This document shows, one piece after another, positions 51,708-59,619 of a DNA stretch of 64,000 bases. The translations under genes were made by a program, and so were the position numbers. The notes beneath the pieces are model-generated. The model made no database searches. It saw only the letters and a list, made by a program, of their open reading frames with translations, and was not told where the DNA came from. Origin of the DNA: AC-43 sp963728855 (GTDB lineage: Bacteria; Actinomycetota; Actinomycetes; Mycobacteriales; Micromonosporaceae); contig CAVSLN010000007.1 in the NCBI GenBank assembly GCA_963728855.1, positions 372,001-436,000 on the forward strand. The letters are read 5' to 3'. Every line of letters starts with the position of its first letter. Position 1 is the first letter of the stretch.

Positions 51708-52345
51708 GGTCGCACCGGTGCGAACGTCACCCGGGTGCCGGGGGCCAGCCTGGCGGCGGGCTCGGCGGCGAGGTCGAACAGGACCAGGTCGGTACGGCCG
51801 ATGAGCCGCCACCCGCCCGGCGACGCGTTGGGGTAGACCGCGCAGTATGGGCCGGCGACGGCCACCGAGCCGGCCGGTACCCGGACCCGTGGCGCGTCCA
51901 GGCGGGGGACCCGCAGGCGCGCCGGAAGGCCGGTCAGGTACGCGAAGCCGGGCGCGAACCCGCAGAAGGCCACCCGGTACTCGATGGCGGAGTGCATGGC
52001 GACCGCCTCGCCGGTGTTGACGCCCCAGCGCCGCGCGACGTCGGCGAGGTCGGGCCCGTCGTAGCGGGTCGGCACGGTGACCGTGGCTTCCTCGTTGAGC
52101 ACCGGGGGCGCCGGGGCAGGCCAGGCGCGCAGCGCACGGATCAGGGCCGCGGCGTCGGGTACCCCGTCGACGAGCACCGTACGCGCTCCGGGCACGATCT
52201 CGATCGCGGCCAGGTCGCCGGCGTCCCGCCGCCGGCGCAGCTCCGCGTGCCAGGCGCGTACGGCAGCGGCGTCGTCCACCTCCACGAGCACGGCCGAGCG
52301 CCCGACGCGGCGCAGCACCGGCTGCGGTCCGGGGTCTTCGCCCAC
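51704..52345 (-). CDS. pxpB: 5-oxoprolinase subunit B (KipI family)
   Basis: The 213-residue protein has the KipI/allophanate hydrolase subunit 1 pattern: EIVPGARTVLVDGVPD, VPTRYDGPDLADVARRWGVN, then the signature YRVAFCGFAPGFAYLTGLP and VRVPAGSVAVAGPYCAVYPN ASPGGWRLIG. It is the first gene of the pxpBCA operon. ATG 52345 is not preceded by a strong ribosome site. The operon would let the cell use pyroglutamate as a glutamate source or remove it. The gene converges with nothing on its left except its own operon. Confidence 0.93.
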   Translation of the reverse strand: MGEDPGPQPVLRRVGRSAVLVEVDDAAAVRAWHAELRRRRDAGDLAAIEIVPGARTVLVDGVPDAAALIRALRAWPAPAPPVLNEEATVTVPTRYDGPDLADVARRWGVNTGEAVAMHSAIEYRVAFCGFAPGFAYLTGLPARLRVPRLDAPRVRVPAGSVAVAGPYCAVYPNASPGGWRLIGRTDLVLFDLAAEPAARLAPGTRVTFAPVRP

Positions 52346-52522
52346 AGGCCCTCCGGAGACAGGATTGGAGGATCGTTGAACAACTTACGGGTACCGGCGA
52401 GGGGCGGTCAAGCCGGCCCGGCCGGGTACTGGCACCGGGCGGCGTGTTCGTTATCGAGTGCTTCGTCCCCGACCCGGTACGGTTCGACTGCGGGTCGACA
52501 CGGACTGCGTCGGGCAGGCGTA

Positions 52523-52597
52523 GGTACGCTGGCCGTACGGCGGGCCGTCGGGTAGCAGCGGCGGCCCCGCCCCCGACTTACCACGGGGGAGCCACCG
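52523..52597 (+). promoter_or_regulatory. Leader of XRE gene with GGTACGCT box, copy 2
   Basis: GGTACGCT (52523-52530) is followed after 10 bp by CGGGCCGT (52541-52548), a GTAGC element and an imperfect GGCC hairpin, then ATG at 52598. The box-to-ATG distance (67 bp) nearly equals that before the XRE gene at 40906 (65 bp). It is probably a promoter and 5' leader held in common by this XRE subfamily. Confidence 0.5.
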
Positions 52598-54016
52598 ATG
52601 CCGCAGCCTGAGCCTGTCCAGGTCCACCCGCAGTTCCGGCACCGACTTCACGATCTACGACAGGCCGCTGGGCTGTCGCTACGCGAACTCGGGAAGCTGG
52701 CGCGCTACTCCCACAGCTACCTGCACGACCTTGAGCGCGGCATCAAGCAGCCCACTACGGCGACGGCCTCCCGGCTCGACGATGCCCTGTCAGCCGGCGG
52801 CATGCTTTCCACGCTCGTTACCGTCCCCGTGACGGCGCTGCTTCCGCCACCGTCGGTGCCCGTCAGTTCCCGCAACCTCGCCGACACCGGGTTGGAGTTC
52901 GCGTCGGACTGGCGGCAGGCGGTCGACACGGCCACCGGACTGTGGCGGCGGAACGTGCAACGACACCACGGCCTGCGTACGGTCGGCTTCACCGCCGCAG
53001 CGTTCCTCGCACCGGCGATACGGTGGCTGACATCTCCGCTGGACGAGCATCCGGTCGGGCGGGGCGAGCGGCTTGTCGGTCCGCCAGACGTCGACACCAT
53101 CACGCAGATGACCGCGACGCTGCGCGGGCTGGACAACCACTATGGCGGCGGGCACATCTACCCGACCGTCGTGCGCCTGCTCCACGGCGAGGTCGCGCCG
53201 CTGCTGCGAGACGGCCGGTATGACGCCGGGACGGGCGTGGCTCTGTTCTCGGCAGCCGCAGAGCTGACCCGCGTCGCCGGGTGGGCCGCCTACGACGCCG
53301 GGCTGCACGGGCTCGCGCAGCGGTACCTGATCCAGGCGCTACGCCTCGCCGTAACGGCTACGGACCGGCCCCTGGGCGCCGAAATCATCGCGGCGATGTC
53401 CCATCAGGCCGCGTATCTGCACGCACCGACGGAGGCCGTCGACCTGGCGCGTGCTGCGGGCCGAGCGGCGAGGGATGCCGGGGTTGAGGCGATCCAAGCC
53501 GAGGCCGCCGTCCTCGAAGCCCACGGCCACGCCGTCGCCGGGGACGAGCAGGCGTGCGCGACCGCCCTGGATCGGGCCGACCGGACCCTCGACCGGGCCG
53601 ACCGGGACAAGGACCCGCAGTGGATCTGCTACTTCGACGAGGCGTACCTCGCGGCCAAGTTCGGTCACTGCTTCGCGGCGCTCGGCCGAGGCGACCTCGC
53701 CGGGCGGTTCGCATCTCGGTCGCTGGACATGGACGCCCGATACGTGCGTGGCCGCCAGTTCAACCTCGCGCTACTGGCGACCGCCCACGCCCAGGCTGGC
53801 GACGTCGACCAGGCCGCCGCAGTGGGCGTGGAAGCTGCGGCGGCGACCGAGGGCCTGAACTCCGCCCGGGCCGTGGACTACCTCGTCCGACTGGCCGAGC
53901 GGCTGGCCCCACACGCGGGCCTTCCGGCGGTACAGGACTTCACCGAGCAGACCCATCCGCTGCTCGTCACGGCCGTCCGGTCGTCTTCTCCAGCAGCACC
54001 GCCAGCAGTCCCGTGA
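52598..54016 (+). CDS. XRE regulator with long helical C-terminal region
   Basis: The 472-residue protein has an N-terminal helix-turn-helix (RLHDLRQAAGLSLRELGKLA, then RYSHSYLHDLERGIKQPTTA). A middle region (DWRQAVDTATGLWRRNVQRH, VDTITQMTATLRGLDNHYGG) and TPR-like repeats to the end follow. The DxxTxxLRxLDxxYGG block is typical of actinomycete XRE proteins with C-terminal repeats. It may sense a ligand and control the nearby small-gene pair. Its 3' end overlaps the convergent NUDIX gene by 50 bp. Leader layout is shared with the XRE gene at 40906. Confidence 0.88.
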   Translation: MPQPEPVQVHPQFRHRLHDLRQAAGLSLRELGKLARYSHSYLHDLERGIKQPTTATASRLDDALSAGGMLSTLVTVPVTALLPPPSVPVSSRNLADTGLEFASDWRQAVDTATGLWRRNVQRHHGLRTVGFTAAAFLAPAIRWLTSPLDEHPVGRGERLVGPPDVDTITQMTATLRGLDNHYGGGHIYPTVVRLLHGEVAPLLRDGRYDAGTGVALFSAAAELTRVAGWAAYDAGLHGLAQRYLIQALRLAVTATDRPLGAEIIAAMSHQAAYLHAPTEAVDLARAAGRAARDAGVEAIQAEAAVLEAHGHAVAGDEQACATALDRADRTLDRADRDKDPQWICYFDEAYLAAKFGHCFAALGRGDLAGRFASRSLDMDARYVRGRQFNLALLATAHAQAGDVDQAAAVGVEAAAATEGLNSARAVDYLVRLAERLAPHAGLPAVQDFTEQTHPLLVTAVRSSSPAAPPAVP

Positions 54017-54530
54017 CTGACCCGGCGCCGACGATCTGGCCGGCGGCGATGCGCTCGCGTACCTCGGCAAGTGGGATCCAGCCGACCTGATCTGCCTCGT
54101 TGATGTCCGGTGCCGCCCCGGTGTGGTCCGCACCGGCGGCGAGGTACACGAGGTTCGGCTGATCGATCGTGCCGACCATGGGTTGGAATGTGAGCAGCTG
54201 CCGGATCGAGCGTGGCCGCCAGCCCGTCTCTTCCTCGACCTCGCGGGCGGCGCACACTGCCGGGTCCTCGTCGGGGTCGAGGTAGCCGCCGGGCAGCTCC
54301 CATACCCACCGGTCGATGATGAACCGGTGACGGTGCATCATGAGTACCCGCTCGGCGTCGTCAACCACGGCGACGATCGCGGCGGCGGGTACGCGTAGCA
54401 CGTACTGCTCGAATCGGACCCCGTCGGGTAGCTCCACGTCGGCGATGCTGAGCACGGCGCGGCGGCTGTCGTCCACGGTCCGCTCCTCGTGGATGGTCCA
54501 TTCGCTGGCGCGGCGCGGCCTGGTCGTCAC
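53967..54530 (-). CDS. NUDIX hydrolase (ADP-sugar pyrophosphatase-like)
   Basis: The 187-residue protein contains a complete Nudix box, GGYLDPDEDPAVCAAREVEE ETGW (about residues 90-113), with the Glu residues that bind Mg. EQYVLRVPAAAIVAVVDDAE and VLMMHRHRFIIDRWVWELPG before it are typical of the ADP-ribose pyrophosphatase group. It hydrolyses a nucleoside diphosphate linked to another group. It overlaps the XRE 3' end by 50 bp on the opposite strand. XRE-NUDIX-small-gene neighbourhoods recur in actinomycetes, but a shared role is only inferred. Confidence 0.92.
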   Translation of the reverse strand: MTTRPRRASEWTIHEERTVDDSRRAVLSIADVELPDGVRFEQYVLRVPAAAIVAVVDDAERVLMMHRHRFIIDRWVWELPGGYLDPDEDPAVCAAREVEEETGWRPRSIRQLLTFQPMVGTIDQPNLVYLAAGADHTGAAPDINEADQVGWIPLAEVRERIAAGQIVGAGSVTGLLAVLLEKTTGRP

Positions 54531-54565
54531 GGGCCGACCCTAGCTGCTGTCGCGCTGTTCGCTGC

Positions 54566-54596
54566 TGTCAGCCACCGCGAGCGGTGTCGGCTGACA
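54566..54596. promoter_or_regulatory. Nested inverted repeat upstream of the NUDIX gene
   Basis: TGTCAGCC (54566-54573) pairs with GGCTGACA (54589-54596), and ACCGC/GCGGT pair inside the loop. It lies 36 bp upstream of the NUDIX start and before the small-gene leader, so it could be an operator for either direction. The rest of 54531-54850 holds the conserved leader (54652-54750) and no gene. Confidence 0.45.
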
Positions 54597-54651
54597 CCGG
54601 GGGCCGACAGCGGACCCCTCCCGGACACGCAGAGCAGCCGGAAGGCTACTG

Positions 54652-54750
54652 GAAGAGCGCACGATGGTCGGTGCCGCTACGGCCCGGCCGTTGAGCGCTG
54701 GGGTATGCCCGGCGTGAAGGTCGGTGGCAGCCACTGTCTCCCGCTGTAGC
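54652..54750. promoter_or_regulatory. Conserved leader upstream of a small-gene pair, copy 3
   Basis: This segment matches 42095-42210 in blocks: GAGCGCACGATGGTCGGTG, GAGCGCTGGGG, GGCGTGAAGGTCGGTGGCAG and TCTCCCGCTG, followed in both by CGCCA/CCACG blocks up to the small-gene ATG. No such match is seen before the broken copy at 5475. It may be a regulatory RNA or promoter for the pair. Confidence 0.5.
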
Positions 54751-54850
54751 ACCGCCAGGGACCACGCGCCGGGCTACCCCATCCAGGACGCCTCGGACGG
54801 ACCGAGGCGCACGTGCCCGGGCTGCCGGTGCGACGGGAGGGAGCCGAGTC

Positions 54851-55087
54851 ATGCTGTGGCGACGACAGCGGCCACGCAACCGGCAGCCGGAAGAGGAACC
54901 GGCCGTCGACTATGGGGCCGCGCCCGGCCGGCATCGGCTGTCCGACGGTGACGTGGTGCCCGTCACCCGCTACCGGCGATACGCCGACATCCTCCGCGAC
55001 CAGCCGACGGAGGAACTGCCTCCCGTGCCTACGAGGATGACGCCGGCGCAGGAGCACCGCTCGGGCGTGCGGCGGTGGGTGCCGTGA
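54851..55087 (+). CDS. Small GDxVPxxxYRRYADxL-family protein, copy 3
   Basis: ATG 54851 follows GGGAGGGAGCCGAG. The 78-residue product has an Arg-rich start (MLWRRQRPRNRQ), the core RHRLSDGDVVPVTRYRRYAD and the end MTPAQEHRSGVRRWVP. It is about 60 percent identical by eye to the product of 42313-42558. No domain is recognised. Its stop overlaps the next start in GTGA, with the conserved TGACCGTCC junction. The pair sits behind an XRE and NUDIX set and a conserved leader. Confidence 0.68.
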   Translation: MLWRRQRPRNRQPEEEPAVDYGAAPGRHRLSDGDVVPVTRYRRYADILRDQPTEELPPVPTRMTPAQEHRSGVRRWVP

Positions 55088-55362
55088 CCGTCCAGCATCC
55101 GCCGTGGTGCGACCACAACCGCTGTACCGCAACCGAATCCGGCACCGGTGCACACCTCAGCGCCCGCGCGGCGGTCGAGGGCTCGATGCTCGCCGCCTGG
55201 ATGCACGCGCCGGCTCATCAGCCTGACTGGGTGTCCGTCCAGATCAGCTGCTCGGAACGGCTGCTGGCCCCGTACGAGGCGTACCACCTCGGCAGGGTGC
55301 TGACGTCGCTCGGCAAGGCGGCACGGAAGGTCAGCGCTCCTGCAACCGGGGCAACGTCGTGA
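55084..55362 (+). CDS. Partner small protein with PPWCDxxRC motif, copy 3
   Basis: GTG 55084 overlaps the upstream stop; GTG 55075 is an alternative. The 92-residue protein reads VTVQHPPWCDHNRC, then GAHLSARAAVEGSMLAAWMH, VSVQISCSERLLAPYEAYHL and VLTSLGKAARK. It is closely similar to the product of 42546-42896 but lacks the acidic C-terminal extension. Cys residues 9 and 14 of the PPWCDxxRC motif and one later Cys are shared. Function is unknown. It converges on the alpha/beta hydrolase at 55379. Confidence 0.68.
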   Translation: MTVQHPPWCDHNRCTATESGTGAHLSARAAVEGSMLAAWMHAPAHQPDWVSVQISCSERLLAPYEAYHLGRVLTSLGKAARKVSAPATGATS

Positions 55363-55378
55363 CCGGCGCTGACCCTGG

Positions 55379-56263
55379 CTAGGCGGAGATGAAGTCGACC
55401 ACGTCGGCGACGACGTCCGGGTCGCGCAGCAGGCGGCGGTGGCCGAGGCCGGAGGTGACCCGCAGCCGCGACCCGGTCCAGGCCGCGGCGACGGCCTCGC
55501 CGTCGGCCACCGGCGTGGAGGCGTCGTCGCGGTCGTGGACGACCAGCGTGGGCGGTACGGCCAGCGTGCGGCCGATCTCCGGCACATCGAAGTGGCGCAT
55601 CGGTACCCCGACCCGGCGCTCGACCCGGGCGACCAGCCGTGCGTGGATCCGCTCGCCGAAGTTGAGCGCGGCGGCGAACTGGCGGGCATACGACGCCGGG
55701 CTCGCCATCGGGGCGAGCATGGCGACCCGGCCGGCGGCGAGCCCGTCGTGCAGAGCGACCGCGGCCGCCGTGCAGCCCATGGAGTGGGCGATGATGCCGC
55801 GTGCCGGCCCGTACCTGGCGACGACGGCGGCGAGGGCGGCGGCGAACTCGGGAATCGACGACGAGCGCGGTCCGTACGCGCCCGGAGCGGACGCGCCGTG
55901 ACTGGGCGCGTCGAACGCCACGACCCGGTACCCGCGCGCGACGAGCGGCGGTACGAACGCGGCGAGTTGGCCGGCGTACCCGGCCCAGCCGTGCACGAGG
56001 TAGACCACCGGTCCGTCGCCCCACACCTCGCCGACCACGTCATGGCCGTCGATGTCGGCGGTGAACGGGGTACCCGGCTCGGTCGGTCGGCGGTACCCGT
56101 CTTGGCGGCGCGGCAAGGTGAACCAGATCCGCTCGGCCCAGCGGGCACCGAGCCCGGGCGCCATGCGCTCCAGCATCCAGAAGGCGGCCCGGACCGGCGG
56201 CGGGGCAGCAAAGAAACGAACGATCGTGCTTTTATTCGGGTACGGATCGACCACGGCGGTCAC
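55379..56263 (-). CDS. Alpha/beta hydrolase
   Basis: The 294-residue protein has the hydrolase-fold elements VVYLVHGWAGYAGQLAAFVP (oxyanion loop HGW), VVAFDAPSHGASAPG and the nucleophile elbow IIAHSMGCTAAAVALH (Ser near residue 155). Asp occurs in LVVHDRDDASTPV and the catalytic His in SGLGHRRLLRDPDVV. It has no signal peptide, though the N terminus has a modest hydrophobic patch (STIVRFFAAPPPVRAAFWML). It likely cleaves an ester or lactone. It is followed by a TetR regulator that runs the same way upstream of it, 14 bp away. Confidence 0.88.
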   Translation of the reverse strand: MTAVVDPYPNKSTIVRFFAAPPPVRAAFWMLERMAPGLGARWAERIWFTLPRRQDGYRRPTEPGTPFTADIDGHDVVGEVWGDGPVVYLVHGWAGYAGQLAAFVPPLVARGYRVVAFDAPSHGASAPGAYGPRSSSIPEFAAALAAVVARYGPARGIIAHSMGCTAAAVALHDGLAAGRVAMLAPMASPASYARQFAAALNFGERIHARLVARVERRVGVPMRHFDVPEIGRTLAVPPTLVVHDRDDASTPVADGEAVAAAWTGSRLRVTSGLGHRRLLRDPDVVADVVDFISA

Positions 56264-56277
56264 GGGGAGTCCTCTCC

Positions 56278-56871
56278 TCAGGCGGGTGGGGTCGTACGCG
56301 CTTCGGCCAGCAGCGCCTCGAAGGCGCGTCGGGCCCGGGTCTCGGCCCGCCCGTCACTGAGCAACCGGACAGTGTGGTGGCAGGCGAGGATCACGCCGTA
56401 GAAGTCCTGGGCGAACTGCTCGGGATCGGAGTCGGGACGGAAGTGCCCCTCGGCCAGGCCGGTACGGAAGATCGTGCTGATCATCTCGAACAGGTCCCGC
56501 TGGTCCCGGACGAGCCGGTCCCGTACCGGACCGGGCTGGTCGTCGAACTCGGTCGCCGCGGCGACGAACGGGCAGCCGCCGGGCAGCGAGTCCCAGTGCA
56601 TCCAGCGGTCGAACAGCTCCCGTACCCTCGGCTCACCGCGCGGCGCGCGCAGCGTCGGCCGCGCCACGGCCTGCTCGAACCCGGCCCGCGCGTGCTCGAG
56701 CACCTGCAACTGCAGCGCCTCCTTCGACCGGAAGTGCCCGAACAGGCCGCTCTTGGACAACTGCGCCTGCTCGGCGAGCATGCCGATCGTCAGCCCGCTC
56801 AGGCCGACCCGGCGCGCGACGTCGACCGCCTGGTCGAGCACCGCGAGCCTGGTCTGCTCACCCTTTCCCAC
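56278..56871 (-). CDS. TetR-family regulator
   Basis: GTG 56871 gives a 197-residue protein that begins at the TetR helix-turn-helix: MGKGEQTRLAVLDQAVDVAR, GLSGLTIGMLAEQAQLSKSG and LFGHFRSKEALQLQVLEHAR. The long ORF upstream of that start overlaps the divergent dehalogenase-like gene and is a shadow. The C-terminal ligand domain has the FDDQPGPVRDRLVRDQRDLF segment of the TetR_C_6-like group. It lies 14 bp before the hydrolase and may co-regulate it with the divergent gene at 56959. Confidence 0.9.
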   Translation of the reverse strand: MGKGEQTRLAVLDQAVDVARRVGLSGLTIGMLAEQAQLSKSGLFGHFRSKEALQLQVLEHARAGFEQAVARPTLRAPRGEPRVRELFDRWMHWDSLPGGCPFVAAATEFDDQPGPVRDRLVRDQRDLFEMISTIFRTGLAEGHFRPDSDPEQFAQDFYGVILACHHTVRLLSDGRAETRARRAFEALLAEARTTPPA

Positions 56872-56958
56872 CCGGCTAGAAAAGCACGACCGTGCGGAGA
56901 AGGCAACCCCCGCGCGGCGAATGCCGGCGCGGATCGGGGAAACCGGAAGGCCATGGAG

Positions 56959-57807
56959 ATGACCGCGCAGAGCCTCGCCGTGGCACGGGGCCCCAACCGG
57001 ATGTACGCCGAGGTGACCGCGGGCGACGGGGTACCGGTGGTCCTGATGCACGGGCTCCCGGACAACCTGCACCTCTACGACCGGCTGCTGCCGTACCTGA
57101 CCGGCCGGGTTCCGGTGGTGCGCTTCGACTTCCTGGGCTGGGGGCGCTCGGACAAGCCGGCCGGGTACCCGTACACGGCCACCAACCAGACCGGGGACGT
57201 GGCCGCCGCCGTCGACGCCGCGTCGGCGTACCTCGGCACCGACCGGGTGGTGCTGGTCGCGCACGACGCGTCCGGCCCACCGGCCATCGACTGGGCGCTG
57301 GCCAACCCGCAACGGGTGGCGCGCCTCGTGCTGCTCAACACCTACTACCACTGGACGCCGAGCCTGCGCCGGCCGCCGGCGATCGCGCTGTACTCCACCC
57401 CGGTGCTACGCGCCGCCGCCCGCACGGTGGTCCGGCGCTGGCCCGGCCTGGACCGCCGGCTGTACGCCTGGCAGGTGGGCAGGTTCATCCACGACCCGCA
57501 GATCCGGGCTCCGCTCGTCAGGCAGCTGTATGAGCAGTACCCGCCGGCCCGGCCCGCGTTCTGGCGGCTCAACGACGATCTGCTCGGTACCGTGCTCAGC
57601 CGCCGCAGCCGGGTCGCCGAGCTGCGCGGCTTCACCCAGCCGGTGCGGGTGGTCTTCGGGGCCGCGGACCGATACCTCAACCCGCGCGTGGCCCGCCAGT
57701 TCGCCGCCCTGTTCCCGCACAGCGAGCTGCACCTGCTGCCGGACGCCGGCCACTACGTGCAGGTCGACGCCCCGCAGCGGGTGGCCGCCTTCATCACCGG
57801 TGACTGA
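56959..57807 (+). CDS. Haloalkane dehalogenase-like alpha/beta hydrolase
   Basis: ATG 56959 is 8 bp after GGAAGG; ATG 56953 is too close to it. The 282-residue protein has HGLPDNLHLYDRLLPYL (oxyanion loop), VRFDFLGWGRSDKPAGYPYT and the nucleophile elbow VLVAHDASGPPAIDWAL, where the nucleophile is Asp rather than Ser. That places it with haloalkane dehalogenases and epoxide hydrolases. The C-terminal His is in LLPDAGHYVQVDAPQRV. It would open a carbon-halogen or epoxide bond via an ester on Asp. It is divergent from the TetR gene, whose product probably controls it. Confidence 0.88.
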   Translation: MTAQSLAVARGPNRMYAEVTAGDGVPVVLMHGLPDNLHLYDRLLPYLTGRVPVVRFDFLGWGRSDKPAGYPYTATNQTGDVAAAVDAASAYLGTDRVVLVAHDASGPPAIDWALANPQRVARLVLLNTYYHWTPSLRRPPAIALYSTPVLRAAARTVVRRWPGLDRRLYAWQVGRFIHDPQIRAPLVRQLYEQYPPARPAFWRLNDDLLGTVLSRRSRVAELRGFTQPVRVVFGAADRYLNPRVARQFAALFPHSELHLLPDAGHYVQVDAPQRVAAFITGD

Positions 57808-57821
57808 CCGCCGGGCGGCTC

Positions 57822-58703
57822 CTACCGCGGGGCGGCCAGCAGCGCGGCGGCCAGGACCGCCGGGTCGAGGGTACGGGGAAGGTCGCTGGCCTGCCCGTCG
57901 CCGACCTCGACCACGCGCCAGGCGCCGTCCGTACGCCGGGCGACGTCCGTGGTGACCAACCGGCAGCCCAGCCGGGCGACGAGAGGCTGGATCCGGGTCA
58001 GGTCGGGGCACGGCCGCCGGTCGGGGGTGTCGGGGTGCGGGCCGGTGACGACCGGTTGGCCGTCGAGCCACCAGACGCGGGCCTCCCCGGCGTCCGGCCC
58101 GGTGGTGAGGAAGGGTTCGAAGGCGCGGACCACGATCCCGCCGGCCAGCGCGTCGTCCTGCAACTGTACGAACCGTTCGACCACCCGGTGTGCGGCGGCG
58201 ACGTCGGCCAGGTCCGGTACGTAGCATGCCTCGTCCCACTCGTGCTTGCGGGACTTGACGAAGTCCTTGACCACGGCCGGCCCGCGGCCGAGCGGGGCGA
58301 CGAGCGCGGCGACCTCGTCGACGGACGGGACGCGGCCGGGCTCGGCGGGGGTCCACACGCTGCGCGGCGTGACGTCGGCGAAGGTGTGGTACCAGCCGGG
58401 TAGCTCGTGCGCCCGGGTATAGGCATCGGGCGGGACGAGCAGCCCGGCACCGCGGGTCCCCAGCGCCCGCGCCAGGTCGCGGTAGCCGCCGCTGGAGACC
58501 ATCCAGCCGCGGTACCAGGCCGGCCCCAGGGCCTGCGGCACCTTCGCCACCGCGGCGCCCGCCGAGCCGCGCAGCAGCGCGTCGTGGTCGATCCGGGCGA
58601 CCGTGCCGCCCAGGGCGCGGACGGCGGCGGCCTCCGGGGCGAAGTGCTCGTCGACCCGCCGGAGGTCGAGCGGGCTGCCGCAGAACAGGACGGGGACGGG
58701 CAC
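57822..58703 (-). CDS. ATP-grasp domain protein
   Basis: The 293-residue protein opens PVPVLFCGSPLDLRRVDEHF and has an ATP-grasp layout: GPAVVKDFVKSRKHEWDEA (nucleotide-binding Lys residues), ERFVQLQDDALAGGIVVRAF, ARVWWLDGQPVVTGPHP and WRVVEVGDGQASDLPRTLDP (metal-binding Glu near the C terminus). Enzymes of this group ligate a carboxylate to an amine or thiol via an acyl phosphate. There is no obvious partner or precursor peptide next to it. It lies between two alpha/beta hydrolase genes, convergent with the first. The substrate is unknown. Confidence 0.8.
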   Translation of the reverse strand: MPVPVLFCGSPLDLRRVDEHFAPEAAAVRALGGTVARIDHDALLRGSAGAAVAKVPQALGPAWYRGWMVSSGGYRDLARALGTRGAGLLVPPDAYTRAHELPGWYHTFADVTPRSVWTPAEPGRVPSVDEVAALVAPLGRGPAVVKDFVKSRKHEWDEACYVPDLADVAAAHRVVERFVQLQDDALAGGIVVRAFEPFLTTGPDAGEARVWWLDGQPVVTGPHPDTPDRRPCPDLTRIQPLVARLGCRLVTTDVARRTDGAWRVVEVGDGQASDLPRTLDPAVLAAALLAAPR

Positions 58704-58748
58704 GCCGGTCAGGGTAGGCGAACCGGCCGTTGTCGATCGGGCAGATTG

Positions 58749-59612
58749 CTACCGCGGCCGGGTGAGCCGGTTGGCGATCAGCTCGGCCGCCCGGTCGGTC
58801 ATCAGGATCGTGTAGTGGTTCGTCCCCTCGACCAGCTCCGCGTGCAGCGCCGGGGCCCGTGCCGCCCAGTGGTCCACGAGGGGCTGCGGCAGCATGCCCG
58901 GCTCCTCGCCGAACATCCCGCGCGGGGCGTGCAGCAGGACGGTGGGGACCGTCAGGTTCACCAGGTCGTCGCCGAACGAGGCGGCGTGCACGAGCAGGTC
59001 GCGTCCGTCGGCGCGGACGGCCTCGCCGTCGACGCGGGAACGGACGCCGCCCGGCGCGCTGACGGCGTCATAGCGCACGTACGCGGCCAGGTCGTCGTTC
59101 CAGTCGGCGGCCAGTGCCGGGTGGGCCCTGAAGAAGCCCTGGTACGTGTCCAGGTCGGGGAACGTCTGCCGCAGCCGCTCGACAGCCGGGCCGACGGTCA
59201 GCATGAGCAGCTGGTCGGGGTCGGCGCCGTCGGGCACCGGTAGAGGTAGGCCGCCGTCGATGAGTACGAGCCGGGTGAACAGCTCGGGCCGTTTCGCGGC
59301 CGCCCGCAGCGCGGCGTACGCGCCCATCGACTGTCCCGTGAGCACGAGCGGGCCGCCGAGGTGCTCGGCCGCCGCGGCGATGTCGGCGGCGTGCGCGGTC
59401 ATGCCGTACGGGCCGGGCACGCCGGCGCTGCCGCCCCTGCCGCGCAGGTCCAGCGCGACCAGGTTCCAGTCGGGCGGCAGGTGCCGGGCGACGGTACGGA
59501 AGGACATGGCGGAGGCGGTGAGCCCGTGCGCGGCGAGGACGGTACGCGGTCCGTCGCCGAACCGCAGGGCACGAAGCGAGCCGTCGGGCACGGGGATGTC
59601 GAGGGGCTGCAT
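58749..59612 (-). CDS. Alpha/beta hydrolase
   Basis: The 287-residue protein has VLAAHGLTASAMSFRTVARH (oxyanion loop HGL), LVALDLRGRGGSAGVPGPYG and the nucleophile elbow LVLTGQSMGAYAALRAAAKR (Ser near residue 96). The catalytic His lies in VEGTNHYTILMTDRAAEL. It follows a TetR regulator gene by 7 bp in the same direction, so the two are probably co-transcribed. It resembles esterases and lactonases. The substrate is unknown. A related fold, but with Asp as nucleophile, is encoded at 56959-57807. Confidence 0.88.
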   Translation of the reverse strand: MQPLDIPVPDGSLRALRFGDGPRTVLAAHGLTASAMSFRTVARHLPPDWNLVALDLRGRGGSAGVPGPYGMTAHAADIAAAAEHLGGPLVLTGQSMGAYAALRAAAKRPELFTRLVLIDGGLPLPVPDGADPDQLLMLTVGPAVERLRQTFPDLDTYQGFFRAHPALAADWNDDLAAYVRYDAVSAPGGVRSRVDGEAVRADGRDLLVHAASFGDDLVNLTVPTVLLHAPRGMFGEEPGMLPQPLVDHWAARAPALHAELVEGTNHYTILMTDRAAELIANRLTRPR

Positions 59613-59619
59613 GGCCAGG

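Noticed and set aside
54489..54749. 86-residue plus ORF overlapping the conserved leader
   Set aside because: Composition and frame are inconsistent with the matching leader at 42 kb; conservation is at base level only.
56278..57351. 357-residue TetR ORF
   Set aside because: The first 160 residues are antisense to the dehalogenase-like gene; TetR starts at 56871.
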